From: Bradyrhizobium diazoefficiens
Lineage (GTDB): Bacteria > Pseudomonadota > Alphaproteobacteria > Rhizobiales > Xanthobacteraceae
Direction: 5' to 3'
DNA length: 64,000 nucleotides
Assembly: GCF_016616425.1 (NCBI RefSeq)
Contig: NZ_CP067101.1
Coordinates: 6,386,001 to 6,450,000 of the forward strand
Both the position numbers and the translations under genes were made by a program. The notes beneath the pieces were generated by a model. It had not been told where the DNA came from. It made no database searches and saw only the letters and a list, made by a program, of their open reading frames with translations. The stretch's first letter is position 1; every line of letters starts with the position of its first letter. Positions 17,835 through 27,005 of this stretch are shown piece by piece.

Positions 17835-18569
17835 TCAACGCAGATTGGCTTTTTCGTCGTAGAGCTTGAAGTCGACCAGCGTCCCCAGCATCTGCAGATA
17901 GGCGACCAGCGCATCGAGTTCGGTGGGCCCGCCGGCCTTGCCGTCGAAGTTGCGGACAGCCGCATTCGGGTAGCGCTTCTGGAACGCTTCGGCATCCGCG
18001 CCATCCGGATCGAGCTGCGCCTTGAGGTCAGCCTTGGCGTTGGCGATCTGCTCGTTGGTATAAGGTACGCCGATCGCGCGGCTGGTGCGCAGATGCGCGG
18101 CGACGTCCTCAAGCTCGAGTTCGGTCGCAGCCAACGATGGATACCCCGGCATCACCGACTGCGGCACGATCGCCCGCGGATTGATCAGGTGGCGGACATG
18201 CCAATCATCGGAATATTTGGCCCCAACGCGGGCAAGATCGGGACCGGTACGCTTCGAACCCCACTGGAAGGGGTGATCGTACATGCTCTCGGCGGCCAGC
18301 GAGTAGTGGCCGTAGCGCTCCACTTCGTCGCGCAAGGGGCGGATCATCTGCGAGTGGCAGAGGTAGCAGCCCTCGCGGACATAGATGTTGCGCCCGGCAA
18401 GCTCGAGCGGCGTGTAGGGACGAACGCCGTCGACCGCCTCGATCGTGCTCTTGAGGTAGAACAGCGGCGTGATTTCGACGAGACCGCCGATCGCGATGAC
18501 CACGAGGATTCCACCGATCAAGATGGTCGCGTTCTTCTCGAAGATCTTGTGTCGATTCCAGAAGGACAT
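17835..18569 (-). CDS. fixO: FixO/CcoO monoheme cytochrome c subunit of cbb3 oxidase
   Basis: A 244-aa protein with an N-terminal membrane helix ([20 protein letters not shown]), the CcoO-specific [23 protein letters not shown] with heme site CYLCH (68-72), and a C-terminal region with a Met ligand (SVMPGYP). It is membrane-anchored with the heme domain in the periplasm and accepts electrons from FixP. It is separated from fixN by 7 bp. Confidence 0.96.
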   Translation of the reverse strand: MSFWNRHKIFEKNATILIGGILVVIAIGGLVEITPLFYLKSTIEAVDGVRPYTPLELAGRNIYVREGCYLCHSQMIRPLRDEVERYGHYSLAAESMYDHPFQWGSKRTGPDLARVGAKYSDDWHVRHLINPRAIVPQSVMPGYPSLAATELELEDVAAHLRTSRAIGVPYTNEQIANAKADLKAQLDPDGADAEAFQKRYPNAAVRNFDGKAGGPTELDALVAYLQMLGTLVDFKLYDEKANLR

Positions 18570-18576
18570 GGGATGC

Positions 18577-20232
18577 CTATTCGGCAGGCTGGAGCCGGCC
18601 GGCGGCGCGTGCCTCCTCGGCTTCGCCGGCCTTGACCGTCATCCAGAGATTGAAGGCCATGATCAGCGCGCCGATCAGGAACAACGCGCCGCCGGCTGCA
18701 CGGATGATGTAGAAGGGATGCATGGCCTCGACGGTCTCGATGAAGGAATATTCGAGAAAGCCGAGCGAGGTGTAGGCGCGCCACATCAGGCCCTGGAGGA
18801 TTCCGGACACCCACATCGCCGAGATGTAGAGAACGATGCCGAGCGTGGCGATCCAGAAGTGCCAGTTGACCAGCTTGAGGCTGTAGAGTCCGTTGCGATT
18901 CCACGCCCACGGCACCAGGCAGTACAACGCGCCGAACGAGACAAAGCCAACCCAGCCGAGCGCGCCGGAATGCACGTGGCCGATAGTCCAATCGGTATAG
19001 TGGCTGAGCGAGTTGACGACCTTGATCGCCATCATCGGGCCTTCGAACGTCGACATGCCGTAAAAGGCCACAGACACGACGAGCATGCGCAGCACCGGGT
19101 CGGTGCGCAGCTTGTCCCAGGCGCCGGACAAGGTCATGAGCCCGTTGATCATGCCGCCCCACGAGGGCATCCACAGCATGATCGAGAAGGTCATGCCGAG
19201 CGTCTGCACCCAGTCAGGCAGCGCGGTATAGTGCAGATGGTGCGGGCCGGCCCAGATGTAGAGGAAGATCAGCGCCCAGAAATGGATGATGGAGAGCCGA
19301 TAGGAATAGACCGGCCGCTCCGCGCGCTTCGGGATGAAATAGTACATGATCGCGAGGAAGCCGGCGGTGAGAAAGAAGCCGACAGCATTGTGCCCGTACC
19401 ACCACTGGAACATGGCGTCCTGAACACCACCCCAGGCAATGTAGGACTTCGAGCCGAACACAGAGACCGGCAGCGCGGGGTTGTTGCCCAGGTGGAGCAC
19501 GGCGATCGTCACGATGAAGGCGAGATAGAACCAGTTGGCGACGAAGATGTGCGGTTCCTTGCGCTTGACCAGCGTCGCCAGGAACACCAGCAGATAAGTC
19601 ACCCAAACGATTGTCAGCCACAGATCGGCGTACCACTCGGGCTCGGCATATTCCTTGGATTGCGTGACGCCGAGCAGATAGCCGGTGCCGGCGATCAGGA
19701 TGAAGAAGTTGTAACCGAGCACGACGAACCAGGGCGCGAGATCGCCGGCAAGCCGGGTGCGGCAGGTCTTTTGCACGACGTAGAAGGATGTCGCGATCAG
19801 GACGTTGCCGCCGAACGCGAAGATCACGGCGGAGGTATGCAGCGGGCGCAGGCGGCCGAAGCTGGTCCAGGGCAGATCAAGATTGAGCGCGGGCCATGCC
19901 AGTTGCGAGGCAATGATCAGGCCGACGGCAAAGCCGGCAATGCCCGAGAACATCGCCGCCACGGATGCGAACTTGATCGGTCCCAGATTGTAATTGGGAC
20001 GCCCGTTGATCTCCTGCGGGGGCAGTCTGGCCGGGCGATCATAGTAGCGGTTGAGGATCGCAAACGCAGCCGCGATGCTGGCGGCGCAGCCAAGCGAGGC
20101 GTGGAAGGCGAACGGGGCGTCATGCGCGAATCCCGCACCGACCAGGCAAAGGAAGGCGAGCACCGCAAACAGCGGCCATAACGTCGCTTCTCCGAACGTC
20201 ATCGATTTTGGGCCAGCGGAGACGTTCGTCAT
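18577..20232 (-). CDS. fixN: FixN/CcoN catalytic subunit of cbb3 cytochrome c oxidase
   Basis: A 551-aa heme-copper oxidase subunit I with about 12 membrane helices. It has the active-site helix [26 protein letters not shown] and the paired His ligands of [10 protein letters not shown] and [10 protein letters not shown]. It reduces oxygen at nanomolar levels. First gene of fixNOQP. A perfect FixK box (20283-20296) is centred about 57 bp before the ATG; with a class II promoter the transcript would start near 20248, leaving a short leader. Confidence 0.97.
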   Translation of the reverse strand: MTNVSAGPKSMTFGEATLWPLFAVLAFLCLVGAGFAHDAPFAFHASLGCAASIAAAFAILNRYYDRPARLPPQEINGRPNYNLGPIKFASVAAMFSGIAGFAVGLIIASQLAWPALNLDLPWTSFGRLRPLHTSAVIFAFGGNVLIATSFYVVQKTCRTRLAGDLAPWFVVLGYNFFILIAGTGYLLGVTQSKEYAEPEWYADLWLTIVWVTYLLVFLATLVKRKEPHIFVANWFYLAFIVTIAVLHLGNNPALPVSVFGSKSYIAWGGVQDAMFQWWYGHNAVGFFLTAGFLAIMYYFIPKRAERPVYSYRLSIIHFWALIFLYIWAGPHHLHYTALPDWVQTLGMTFSIMLWMPSWGGMINGLMTLSGAWDKLRTDPVLRMLVVSVAFYGMSTFEGPMMAIKVVNSLSHYTDWTIGHVHSGALGWVGFVSFGALYCLVPWAWNRNGLYSLKLVNWHFWIATLGIVLYISAMWVSGILQGLMWRAYTSLGFLEYSFIETVEAMHPFYIIRAAGGALFLIGALIMAFNLWMTVKAGEAEEARAAGRLQPAE

Positions 20233-20282
20233 GGTGCGACATCCTCGAGGAGTGGCTCAGGGAGGCACGCGCGGCGCCCGGG

Positions 20283-20296
20283 TTGATCGACATCAA
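20283..20296 (-). promoter_or_regulatory. FixK/FNR box upstream of fixN
   Basis: TTGATCGACATCAA is a perfect TTGAT-N4-ATCAA palindrome. It overlaps the stop codon of the DUF6455-like gene (20293-20295) and lies just upstream of fixN at the position expected for FixK activation. Confidence 0.88.
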
Positions 20297-20742
20297 TTGC
20301 GGGTGGCGGGGACCGGCAGATTTTGTGGGGCGCACCGCTGCACATCGTCCGCCAACGCCCGCAGCGTCTGCTCATTCGGGCAGTATTTTGCCGGCGTCGC
20401 TTGCCGCGCGTGATTCACGTCCCGGGCGCAGCGCGCCTTGGACGCGCATTGGCTGCACACGCGTCGCAGATCGCGGAGCACGTCACCGTGAGATGCCTCA
20501 ACGTCGTCCTCGGCAAGGCCTGCATGGGACAGGCGCCTGCTCAGGGACTGAAGCGACCCCGAAGGCTTGAAGATCAGCGCAGCGAGCTCCGTCCTGGAAA
20601 GATTCAGCTCGCGCGCGATAACCTCGATCTCCCGCTCGTCCAGCCGCTGCAACTCGTTCCTGCGATCCACGATACCCTTCAAGCAGTCACGGAGATTGCC
20701 GAACAGTGTGCTGCATGTCTTGGCGGCCGCTTCAATCAACAT
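20293..20742 (-). CDS. DUF6455-like cysteine-rich protein between hemN and fixN
   Basis: About 149 aa from the ATG at 20742 (MLIEAAAKTCSTLFGN). The frame is open up to a codon at 20808, but that start would lie inside a FixK box (20800-20813) and upstream of the transcription start it predicts (about 20765), so 20742 is preferred. The protein has a helical N-terminus (DEREIEVIARELNLSRTELAALI) and a C-terminal Cys cluster: LRRVCSQCASKARCARD, then KYCPNEQTLRAL. That C-x2-C-x5-C ... CPN pattern is the DUF6455 signature as I remember it. It may bind metal and act in heme or oxidase assembly, inferred only from location and co-regulation. Confidence 0.75.
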   Translation of the reverse strand: MLIEAAAKTCSTLFGNLRDCLKGIVDRRNELQRLDEREIEVIARELNLSRTELAALIFKPSGSLQSLSRRLSHAGLAEDDVEASHGDVLRDLRRVCSQCASKARCARDVNHARQATPAKYCPNEQTLRALADDVQRCAPQNLPVPATRN

Positions 20743-20799
20743 TTGACGATTTGGGTCCCTTTTTCGATGATGTGTTACATCCGCGAAGGGACTTTGTCG

Positions 20800-20813
20800 T
20801 TGATGCAAATCAA
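20800..20813 (-). promoter_or_regulatory. FixK/FNR box overlapping the hemN stop codon
   Basis: TTGATGCAAATCAA matches TTGAT-N4-ATCAA perfectly and spans the hemN TGA (20810-20812). It predicts a class II start near 20765, serving the DUF6455-like gene. Confidence 0.82.
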
Positions 20814-22144
20814 ATTGCGCTGCTGAACTGCGCGGCCTGCGCGCATCGATAGGTGTCGAAAGTTGCGGCGATGACGCGAACGACGGGCCGGCCGGCTTGC
20901 GTGACTGTCAACTTCGCGCCATCGATCTCGACCAGCCCCTCCGATTGCATCGGTGCTAGCCTCGCCATTTCATTGCGGAACTCGGCATTTGGCGCGACGA
21001 CGTCGAGATCGACACTGAAATCGCACATCAGCCGCTCGATGATGTGCGCGCGCTGCCGGTCGTTTTCATCGCGCCGGCATCCCCTGGCTGAGGCGAGTGA
21101 GCCGGCAGCGATGGCACCGACATATCTCGGAACATCCGCGGCGTTCTGCGCGAAGCCGTCCGCGAAAGTCGATATCGAGGAGGCGCCGAGCCCGAGAAGA
21201 ACGCCGCTGGCATCCTCGGTATAGCCCTGGAAATTGCGATGCAGCTTCCCGTCTGCCGCGGCCCTGGCAAGCGCATCGCCGGGCTTGGCAAAATGATCGA
21301 TGCCAATTCTCACATAGCCCGCACGTATCAGCTCCTCGGACATGACCTCGGCCTGCTCGATGCGCTGATCCTGCGACGGCAGTTTGGCTTCATCGATGCG
21401 CCGCTGGTTGGCCTTGAGCCGCGGCAGGTGCGCATAGCCGAAACAAGCGATGCGGTCCGGCGCCATCGCCGCGACCAACGCACACGTCTTGCGAATCGAG
21501 GCGGCTGTCTGCAGCGGCAGACCATACATCAGATCGAAGTTCAGATTTTTGATTCCGGCCGCCCGCAGCCGCTCGACGACTGTCTCGATCACAGCCAGCG
21601 GCTGGCAGCGGCCGATCGCGGCCTGGACCAAAGGATTGACGTCCTGCACGCCCAGACTCGCACGGGTGACGCCGAGCTCCGCCAGGGCCTGCACGAGTGT
21701 GACAGTCACGTGACGTGGATCGAGCTCGATCGCGTGCTCGAGGCCGCTCGCAAACGGAAATTGATGGCGAAGTGCGGCGATGACGGATCGCAGGCCGCTA
21801 GGCTCGAGAATGCTGGGCGTTCCGCCGCCCCAGTGCAGCCGGGCAATTTTGGGCCTTGCCCCGACGAGGCTCGCAACAAGATCGATCTCCGTCTCAAGCG
21901 CGCGGCGATAGCCATCGATCAGGGAATCACGGACGGCCATTTTGGTGTTGCAGCCGCAGTACAGGCATATCTTTCGGCAATAGGGCACGTGGAGATAGAC
22001 CGAGACGGCCTGACCCGCCCCGAGGCCGGCGAGCCAGGTCTCGTGATCTTTCGCGCCGACGTCGGCTGAGAAATCGGCGGCAGTCGGATAAGACGTATAA
22101 CGCGGCACATTGTAGCCCGCATAGCGGCGCACGACGGGGTTCAA
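20810..22144 (-). CDS. hemN: Oxygen-independent coproporphyrinogen III oxidase
   Basis: A 444-aa radical SAM enzyme: RYAGYNVPRYTSYPTA at the N-terminus (typical HemN), SAM/4Fe-4S motif YCRKICLYCGCN, then HWGGGTPSIL and the HemN-specific substrate-region GYTEDASG. It oxidatively decarboxylates coproporphyrinogen III when oxygen is scarce, supplying heme for the cbb3 oxidase and FixL. The start is TTG at 22144; GTG four codons in is an alternative, and no in-frame ATG exists upstream. It is probably co-transcribed with the 75-aa gene 15 bp upstream, under the FixK box at 22436-22449. Confidence 0.93.
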   Translation of the reverse strand: MNPVVRRYAGYNVPRYTSYPTAADFSADVGAKDHETWLAGLGAGQAVSVYLHVPYCRKICLYCGCNTKMAVRDSLIDGYRRALETEIDLVASLVGARPKIARLHWGGGTPSILEPSGLRSVIAALRHQFPFASGLEHAIELDPRHVTVTLVQALAELGVTRASLGVQDVNPLVQAAIGRCQPLAVIETVVERLRAAGIKNLNFDLMYGLPLQTAASIRKTCALVAAMAPDRIACFGYAHLPRLKANQRRIDEAKLPSQDQRIEQAEVMSEELIRAGYVRIGIDHFAKPGDALARAAADGKLHRNFQGYTEDASGVLLGLGASSISTFADGFAQNAADVPRYVGAIAAGSLASARGCRRDENDRQRAHIIERLMCDFSVDLDVVAPNAEFRNEMARLAPMQSEGLVEIDGAKLTVTQAGRPVVRVIAATFDTYRCAQAAQFSSAI

Positions 22145-22159
22145 GACACATCGACCTTG

Positions 22160-22387
22160 CTAGGAGGCCCGGGCCCGCTCCAGCGCGGCAGGCGCCCGGA
22201 ATTCGATGGCATCCGCGAAGATCGTCCAGTCATGGACGTGCCTCTGCCGGCAGAAGTCGGCTTCCGCTCGTCCAACCGCGTCCGTCAGGGACGGAGCTTC
22301 GATGCTGAACGCCGCCTCGCACGCGCGATGCTCGTGCCCCCTGTCGTCGCAGACTGTCTTGAGGAAGCGCACCTCAAATAGGGCCAT
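22160..22387 (-). CDS. 75-aa protein at head of hemN unit
   Basis: A 75-aa protein with a strong ribosome binding site (GGAGAAC before ATG 22387). Sequence MALFEVRFLKTVCDDRGHEHRAC... has two Cys-His-rich patches (VCDDRGHEHRACE, FCRQRHVHDW), so metal binding is possible. No named family is recognised. A FixK box lies 49 bp upstream of its start and hemN follows after 15 bp, so it is expected to be expressed under low oxygen together with hemN. Confidence 0.75.
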   Translation of the reverse strand: MALFEVRFLKTVCDDRGHEHRACEAAFSIEAPSLTDAVGRAEADFCRQRHVHDWTIFADAIEFRAPAALERARAS

Positions 22388-22435
22388 TGTGTTCTCCTGT
22401 TTGCCGACATGTTGCTCAGAACCGGAGCGAAGTCC

Positions 22436-22449
22436 TTGAGCAAGATCAA
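22436..22449 (-). promoter_or_regulatory. FixK/FNR box upstream of the 75-aa gene and hemN
   Basis: TTGAGCAAGATCAA matches TTGAT-N4-ATCAA with one mismatch. Its centre is 55 bp before the start codon, which predicts transcription from about 22401. Confidence 0.7.
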
Positions 22450-22555
22450 TCAGACATCGCCCGATCGCCGACGCTGCAGTCGACGCCCGTCATCAGCACT
22501 GGCACTGGTTGGGCCGGCGACCGGCGGCGACGCGATGCCGGGCTGCCCCCAGACC

Positions 22556-23164
22556 TCACAGACCCACAGCGAGCGCGAGACGCATCAGTTCGGACATGCT
22601 GCGCGCCCCCGTCTTCGCCATGAGATTGGCACGGTAGACCTCGACCGTGCGCGGACTGATGCTGAGCTCATGCGCGATGACCTTGTTGATCTTGCCGGCC
22701 ACGAGCCCCTGCAGCACGTCGCGCTCGCGGGGCGACAGGTCTGCGAGCCGCGCCGCGGCCTGCTTTCGCGCGGAATTTTCGCTCAGGGCGGAGGGATGGG
22801 TATCGAGCGCGGCGCGGATCGCGTCCAAGAGCGCCGCATCATCGAACGGCTTTTCAATGAAATCCGCAGCACCCGCCTTCATCGCCTCCACGGCGAGCGC
22901 GACATCGCCGTGGCCGGTGATCAGGATGACCGCACTGGCTGCTCCTTCGCGCTTCAGCTTCTTAACCAGCTCGATGCCGCTGATGCCCGGCATGCGAATA
23001 TCAGAGACGACGCAGCTTAAACTCTCGGCCCCGCCGCCGGCTAGAAACGCATCGGCCGTCTCGTAGACTTGCGACCTGTATCCATTGACGTCGAGCAGGA
23101 ACGCCAGCGAATCCCGCATCGCAGCGTCGTCGTCAATGACGTGAATGACTGGCTTATCGTTCAT
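22556..23164 (-). CDS. fixJ: FixJ response regulator
   Basis: A 202-aa protein from the ATG at 23164 (MNDKPVIHVIDDD); longer in-frame extensions lie inside fixL and lack a ribosome binding site. Receiver domain residues 1-125 with acidic pocket DDD (11-13), phospho-acceptor Asp55 in VVSDIRMPG, Thr in LITGHGD and Lys in EKPFDD. Then comes a LuxR-type HTH (LSPRERDVLQGLVAGKINKVIAHELSISPRTVEVYRANLMAK). Phosphorylated by FixL at low oxygen, it activates fixK-type promoters. It overlaps the fixL 3' end by 11 bp. Confidence 0.95.
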   Translation of the reverse strand: MNDKPVIHVIDDDAAMRDSLAFLLDVNGYRSQVYETADAFLAGGGAESLSCVVSDIRMPGISGIELVKKLKREGAASAVILITGHGDVALAVEAMKAGAADFIEKPFDDAALLDAIRAALDTHPSALSENSARKQAAARLADLSPRERDVLQGLVAGKINKVIAHELSISPRTVEVYRANLMAKTGARSMSELMRLALAVGL

Positions 23165-24596
23165 CAGCCGCTTCCGTTTCGGCGAAGGGCAGCGTGAAGT
23201 CAAATACGGTGCCACCGCCGTCGTTGGGACGCGCCGCGACGCGTCCGCCATGTGCTTCGATGATGGTTCGGCAGATTGAAAGACCTACACCCATGCCGTT
23301 TGCCTTGCTGGTGACGAAGGGTTGAAACAGCTTCTCGGCAATCTCCGGGGCGATGCCCGTGCCCGTATCGGTGACGGAGAAGAATGCGAACCTGTTTTGG
23401 CGGGTGACGCCGATGGTCAGCTCGCGCCGGCTGGTCATTTCCATCGCCTCGATGCCGTTCCTGATGAGGTTGAGCGCGACTTGCTGGATCTGGACCTTGT
23501 CGACAACGACATCGGGAAGGTCGTGGTCGCAGCGCAGTGACACGCGCACACCCTGTTCCCGGGCGCCGACCAGGGCCAGCGCCGCGGCCTCCTCGAGCAG
23601 CGTCGCCGGATTCTCGATGGTGTGCTCGGTCTCGCCCTTGGCGACGAACTCACGCAGGCGTTTGATGATGTCGCCGGCGCGCAGCGCCTGGTCGGCGCTG
23701 CGGTCCATGGCCTCGCGCACGCGCTCCTTATCGACTTCTTTCGGCTTCAGCAGGGTCGCGGCGCCGCGCAGATAGCTCGTGATCGCAGACAACGGCTGAT
23801 TGAGCTCGTGCGCGAGCGAGGACGCCATCTCGCCCATGGCGGTCAGCCGCGACACGTGCACCAGCTCCGACTGCAGCTCCTGCATGCGGCGTTCCTGTGT
23901 TCGCCGTTCGGTCAGGTCGCGGACGAAGCCGGTAAAGTACCGCTCAGCGCCGGCTTTCGCCTCGCCGACTGCGAGCTCCATCGGAAACGTCGAGCCATCC
24001 TTGCGCTCGCCGACCACGATCCGCCCGATCCCGATGATGCGACGCTCGCCCGTGGCGCGGTAACGATCGAGATAGCTATCGTGCTCCTGCCGGTAGGGTG
24101 CCGGCATCAGGATCGAGACGTTCTTTCCGATCGCCTCTGCGGCCGACCAGCCGAACAGGCGCTCGGCCGTGACGCTGAAGGATCGCATGATGCCCCGCTC
24201 ATCGATCACGACCATCGCTTCCGGGACAGTATCCAAGATTGACTGGAGCTGGGCCTGCCGATATCGGGCATCTTCGGACTCTTGCCGCAGCCGGTCTCCG
24301 ATCACGCCGAGGATCGGTCCCATGACCGTGAAGAGGGAGACATCGATCAGGTTCGCCGGGTCGCTGTAGAGGCTGGCTCCGAGGAAATAGGCGCTACTTC
24401 CAAGGCAGAGCAGTGTGGCGAAGATGGCCGGCCCACGGCCGCCGGCAAATGCCGCAAAGACGACGACCGGAACGTAGACCACGGTGAAGGTCCGATCCTC
24501 GAAAGAGTGATGCAAGGCAAGGCGCAGAAGGAAGATGAAAGTGGAGGCGGTTGCCGCCGCCCCGTAGCGAAGCCAAAATCGGCCTTGTGCTGTCAT
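23154..24596 (-). CDS. fixL: FixL oxygen-sensing histidine kinase
   Basis: A 480-aa protein: N-terminal membrane region of about four helices (residues 10-105), heme PAS domain (about 115-230), and a HisKA/HATPase kinase. The proximal heme ligand His172 (RQEHDSYLDRY) and the oxygen-sensing Arg192 (IGRIVVGERKDG) are both present; their spacing equals that of B. diazoefficiens His200/Arg220. The phosphorylated His263 lies in SSLAHELNQPL, with N (LNLIRNGIEA), G1 (DTGTGIAPE) and G2 (GMGVGLSICR) boxes following. Oxygen bound to heme inhibits the kinase. It forms an operon with fixJ. Unlike soluble B. diazoefficiens FixL it appears membrane-bound, as in Sinorhizobium. Confidence 0.95.
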   Translation of the reverse strand: MTAQGRFWLRYGAAATASTFIFLLRLALHHSFEDRTFTVVYVPVVVFAAFAGGRGPAIFATLLCLGSSAYFLGASLYSDPANLIDVSLFTVMGPILGVIGDRLRQESEDARYRQAQLQSILDTVPEAMVVIDERGIMRSFSVTAERLFGWSAAEAIGKNVSILMPAPYRQEHDSYLDRYRATGERRIIGIGRIVVGERKDGSTFPMELAVGEAKAGAERYFTGFVRDLTERRTQERRMQELQSELVHVSRLTAMGEMASSLAHELNQPLSAITSYLRGAATLLKPKEVDKERVREAMDRSADQALRAGDIIKRLREFVAKGETEHTIENPATLLEEAAALALVGAREQGVRVSLRCDHDLPDVVVDKVQIQQVALNLIRNGIEAMEMTSRRELTIGVTRQNRFAFFSVTDTGTGIAPEIAEKLFQPFVTSKANGMGVGLSICRTIIEAHGGRVAARPNDGGGTVFDFTLPFAETEAADER

Positions 24597-24698
24597 TCAG
24601 TGAGCAGATGCGAAAACGAACGCGTCTTTGCGAGAATGGACGGTGATCGCCTCATAGCAGGACTGGCCGTTCTTTCGACAAGAGGGGGCTGGAGCAAA

Positions 24699-24956
24699 CT
24701 AGTCTTTCGCGGGCCACGGACGCCAGTGCGTCGGATGAATGACGACCCGCTCACGGGTCGTATCCTTGATCCAGCCGCTCGGGGTGCGACGGCAGGCGAA
24801 GATCAGCGCATGCACGCGATTGCCTTCGATCACGGCGAGCTCGAGCGCTCGTTCGTACGGGGCCGTCGAAATTCCTTCCCACACCGCTCGCTCGTCCATT
24901 GCCTTCATCTCACAGGGTACCCTCGCCCCCTCGGGGAACATGCAACCGTCGCGCAT
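24699..24956 (-). CDS. Small conserved hypothetical protein, about 85 aa
   Basis: The start at 24956 (MRDGCMFPEG) is preceded by AAGGTG; the frame is open further up to a TTG at 25004, and an internal Met at 24908 is also possible. The core, WEGISTAPYERALELAVIEGNRVHALIFACRR...GWI...THWRPW, resembles short rhizobial proteins beginning WQPIETAP, of unknown function. It lies about 100 bp upstream of fixL on the same strand without a visible FixK box. Confidence 0.6.
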   Translation of the reverse strand: MRDGCMFPEGARVPCEMKAMDERAVWEGISTAPYERALELAVIEGNRVHALIFACRRTPSGWIKDTTRERVVIHPTHWRPWPAKD

Positions 24957-25024
24957 CCAGCACCTTGGCTGGGACTTCGATGCGGCAAAACCCTTCACAC
25001 CCAAGCAGGGACAGTGTCTGGCTT

Positions 25025-25162
25025 TTATCCAGCTTGATACTCAAATGCATCGCAAGCCCCCTGCCGAACCGGCATGCAGGAATATTTCCCGTCGGCCTCG
25101 TCGTCGGTCACCAGATGGCACTGACGCTTGAGCGAAGCCGGCCCCATCGGAAGGGTGCCCAT
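25025..25162 (-). CDS. Possible 45-aa protein
   Basis: ATG at 25162 with GGAGAG five bases upstream; product MGTLPMGPASLKRQC... ending FEYQAG. It has three Cys residues and no membrane helix. No family is recognised. It is the first gene before the 85-aa hypothetical on the same strand. Support is the ribosome binding site only. Confidence 0.35.
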   Translation of the reverse strand: MGTLPMGPASLKRQCHLVTDDEADGKYSCMPVRQGACDAFEYQAG

Positions 25163-25271
25163 CACATCTCTCCGCACCAGGGGCCGCACTGATCGCCAAA
25201 CCTGCCGGTGCTCATCTGATCGCCGCCGCACGCAACCGGTCAATAATCACCATGCAGAGCTAGTGGGCTTT

Positions 25272-27005
25272 TCAGTCAAACTTATAAGAGGCCTGGATGA
25301 ACGTGCCCCACCGTTCCATGCGGTATTTCGCAAGAGCAGGCTCCTGATCTCGGCTGCCCTGCCAGTTGGCATTGTAGGTCACATCGCTGTCCTTTTTGGT
25401 CCACATTGACCAATATCTGCCACCGACTCCGATGCTGACATTCTTGGTAAGAAAGTAGGATATCGCCCCTTCCACCTGAAGGCCTCCGCCACCGTCTCCG
25501 CGCTGATCGTAGAAAGTTGTCTCTCGGCGGAGGAGATGGTTGTCGCGACCACTGAAATCGGTCCATGGCAGGTAAGCAACGTCGGCGCTCACGCGCCAGC
25601 GTTCAAGCACTAAAGTCTCGGCGCTGAGGCCAATCCGCGGCGCATTCCAATTGGTGTCTTGACTGCCGATGAGCTGCCCCTGCCACTGGAACGGCCCCGT
25701 GCATGGCCAGGCCGGCGAGGACGAAGCGGTCTGCGCGCAACCTATCGAATCCGACTTCTGGCCGTAGTAGGTCCATCCGACAAATGCGCCCAGCTTATAG
25801 CTGCTGCCGCGCAGAAAATCGTAGCCGGTGTCCGCCGTATAGTACGTGAATCGTCCGTTCGCCTGACCTGACAAAGCATTGAGATAGGCCAAGTTGCCGA
25901 GGCTCGAATCTTCGTCGTTCATCTTTCCCTTGTTGAAGCGCCCGAGGCCAATATTGCCCTTCAGAAATATTCCCCAGGGACTATCAAGGCGTCCGAACAA
26001 CTCGCCGGATACTCCGTCCAGTCCCTGATAGGTGAGCCTTGAATTGGGAACGCTATCATCTCCAGGAAAGCGGGGCGGATGTGTGTAGTCCCACTGGAAA
26101 GCTCCCCGGCTGAGCCAGACCCGTGAGCCGCCTTCGAGCGACCAGTCGCCGGCAGATAGAACAGGCTTGGCTTTGGCGATCGCTGTTGCCGGGTGCAGCG
26201 GCGCATCGGTCCATTCCGCCGTCGGATCGAGGCCGAAATGATAATTCAAGCCGATTTTACCAACGTGATAATCGCTCGATAAGCTGCTCGTGCTGGCGGG
26301 GATGATCGCCAGGGGCGGACTCTGCACGGTTGGAGGGGTCGCCACACGAGGGCCGCCAAAACCCATATAGTCGTACTCAAATTGGACGGACCAAGCGGGC
26401 GTGAGCTGCTGCTCGATGCCGACGCCGACGGTCCCGCCGAAGCGACCATAATCGAACTGTGTCGCATGCCGCGGGTATCCGGCAAAAGTCCCGTCCCGGA
26501 ATTCGTTGTGATTGGCGATCGCGCCGCGATTGTTTTGCCAGGCGGCGCCTGCTTTGACGTAGGCCAGCGTGTGGCCCTGCGAGCCGAAAGCGTAACCCAC
26601 ACGAGCGGTTCCGGTGGCAAGGACGCTTGGACCTGCGCTGCAGGTTGCGATCACAACATTGCTGGAGAAGGCAAGACAGGTGTTTGTGCCGTCCGAGACA
26701 GCACGGCTCGCGTCCAATTCGACGCCGAACACCCAGCGGTCCCTCTGCCAGTTGTAACCGAGCTGTCCGCCAGCCAGGAATGCAGGCGTATCAACGACGT
26801 CGCCGTAAATTGACGGGCCATAGGGATCACTGAACGACGTCCGGCCGTAGCCCCCGCCGACGTGTCCGCCGATATATCCTCCGCTCCAGCTCCACAGTCT
26901 CGGCGGGCCTTTTGCTGCCGGCTTAAGATCTGTTGAATTGACCGCTCCGCTTGCAACGAGCGCAGCAGTTGCGGCACCCCAGGTAAGAACTTCAAATCGC
27001 ATCAT
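25272..27005 (-). CDS. Outer-membrane beta-barrel protein with two barrel-like halves
   Basis: 577 aa from the ATG pair at 27005/27002 behind GAGGTG; the frame is open upstream but without a start signal. Signal peptide FEVLTWGAATAALVASGAVN. The first half (about residues 25-230) resembles Omp25/porin-like opacity proteins of rhizobia: WSGGYIGGHVGGGYGRTSF, LGYNWQRDRWVFGVELD, ending NYHFG. The second half (about 260-577) has repeated amphipathic strands (SRVWLSRGAFQWDYTH..., YKLGAFVGWTYYGQK) and ends in Phe/Asp (QASYKFD), as expected for BAM recognition. The fusion makes it about twice the usual size. Part of its middle is duplicated as a decayed copy at 60628-60803. Confidence 0.8.
   Translation of the reverse strand: MMRFEVLTWGAATAALVASGAVNSTDLKPAAKGPPRLWSWSGGYIGGHVGGGYGRTSFSDPYGPSIYGDVVDTPAFLAGGQLGYNWQRDRWVFGVELDASRAVSDGTNTCLAFSSNVVIATCSAGPSVLATGTARVGYAFGSQGHTLAYVKAGAAWQNNRGAIANHNEFRDGTFAGYPRHATQFDYGRFGGTVGVGIEQQLTPAWSVQFEYDYMGFGGPRVATPPTVQSPPLAIIPASTSSLSSDYHVGKIGLNYHFGLDPTAEWTDAPLHPATAIAKAKPVLSAGDWSLEGGSRVWLSRGAFQWDYTHPPRFPGDDSVPNSRLTYQGLDGVSGELFGRLDSPWGIFLKGNIGLGRFNKGKMNDEDSSLGNLAYLNALSGQANGRFTYYTADTGYDFLRGSSYKLGAFVGWTYYGQKSDSIGCAQTASSSPAWPCTGPFQWQGQLIGSQDTNWNAPRIGLSAETLVLERWRVSADVAYLPWTDFSGRDNHLLRRETTFYDQRGDGGGGLQVEGAISYFLTKNVSIGVGGRYWSMWTKKDSDVTYNANWQGSRDQEPALAKYRMERWGTFIQASYKFD

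Noticed and set aside
15244..17862. Plus-strand open frame of 872 codons
   Set aside because: It runs opposite to fixG, fixP and fixQ, has no domain signatures and has Arg/His/Asp-rich shadow composition.
20293..20808. Longer start for the DUF6455-like gene at 20808
   Set aside because: The start would lie within the FixK box and upstream of the predicted transcript; the Met at 20742 fits better.
25035..25050. TTGATACTCAAATG as a further FixK box
   Set aside because: Only one half site matches; the second half has two of five bases, and spacing to the next gene is not convincing.
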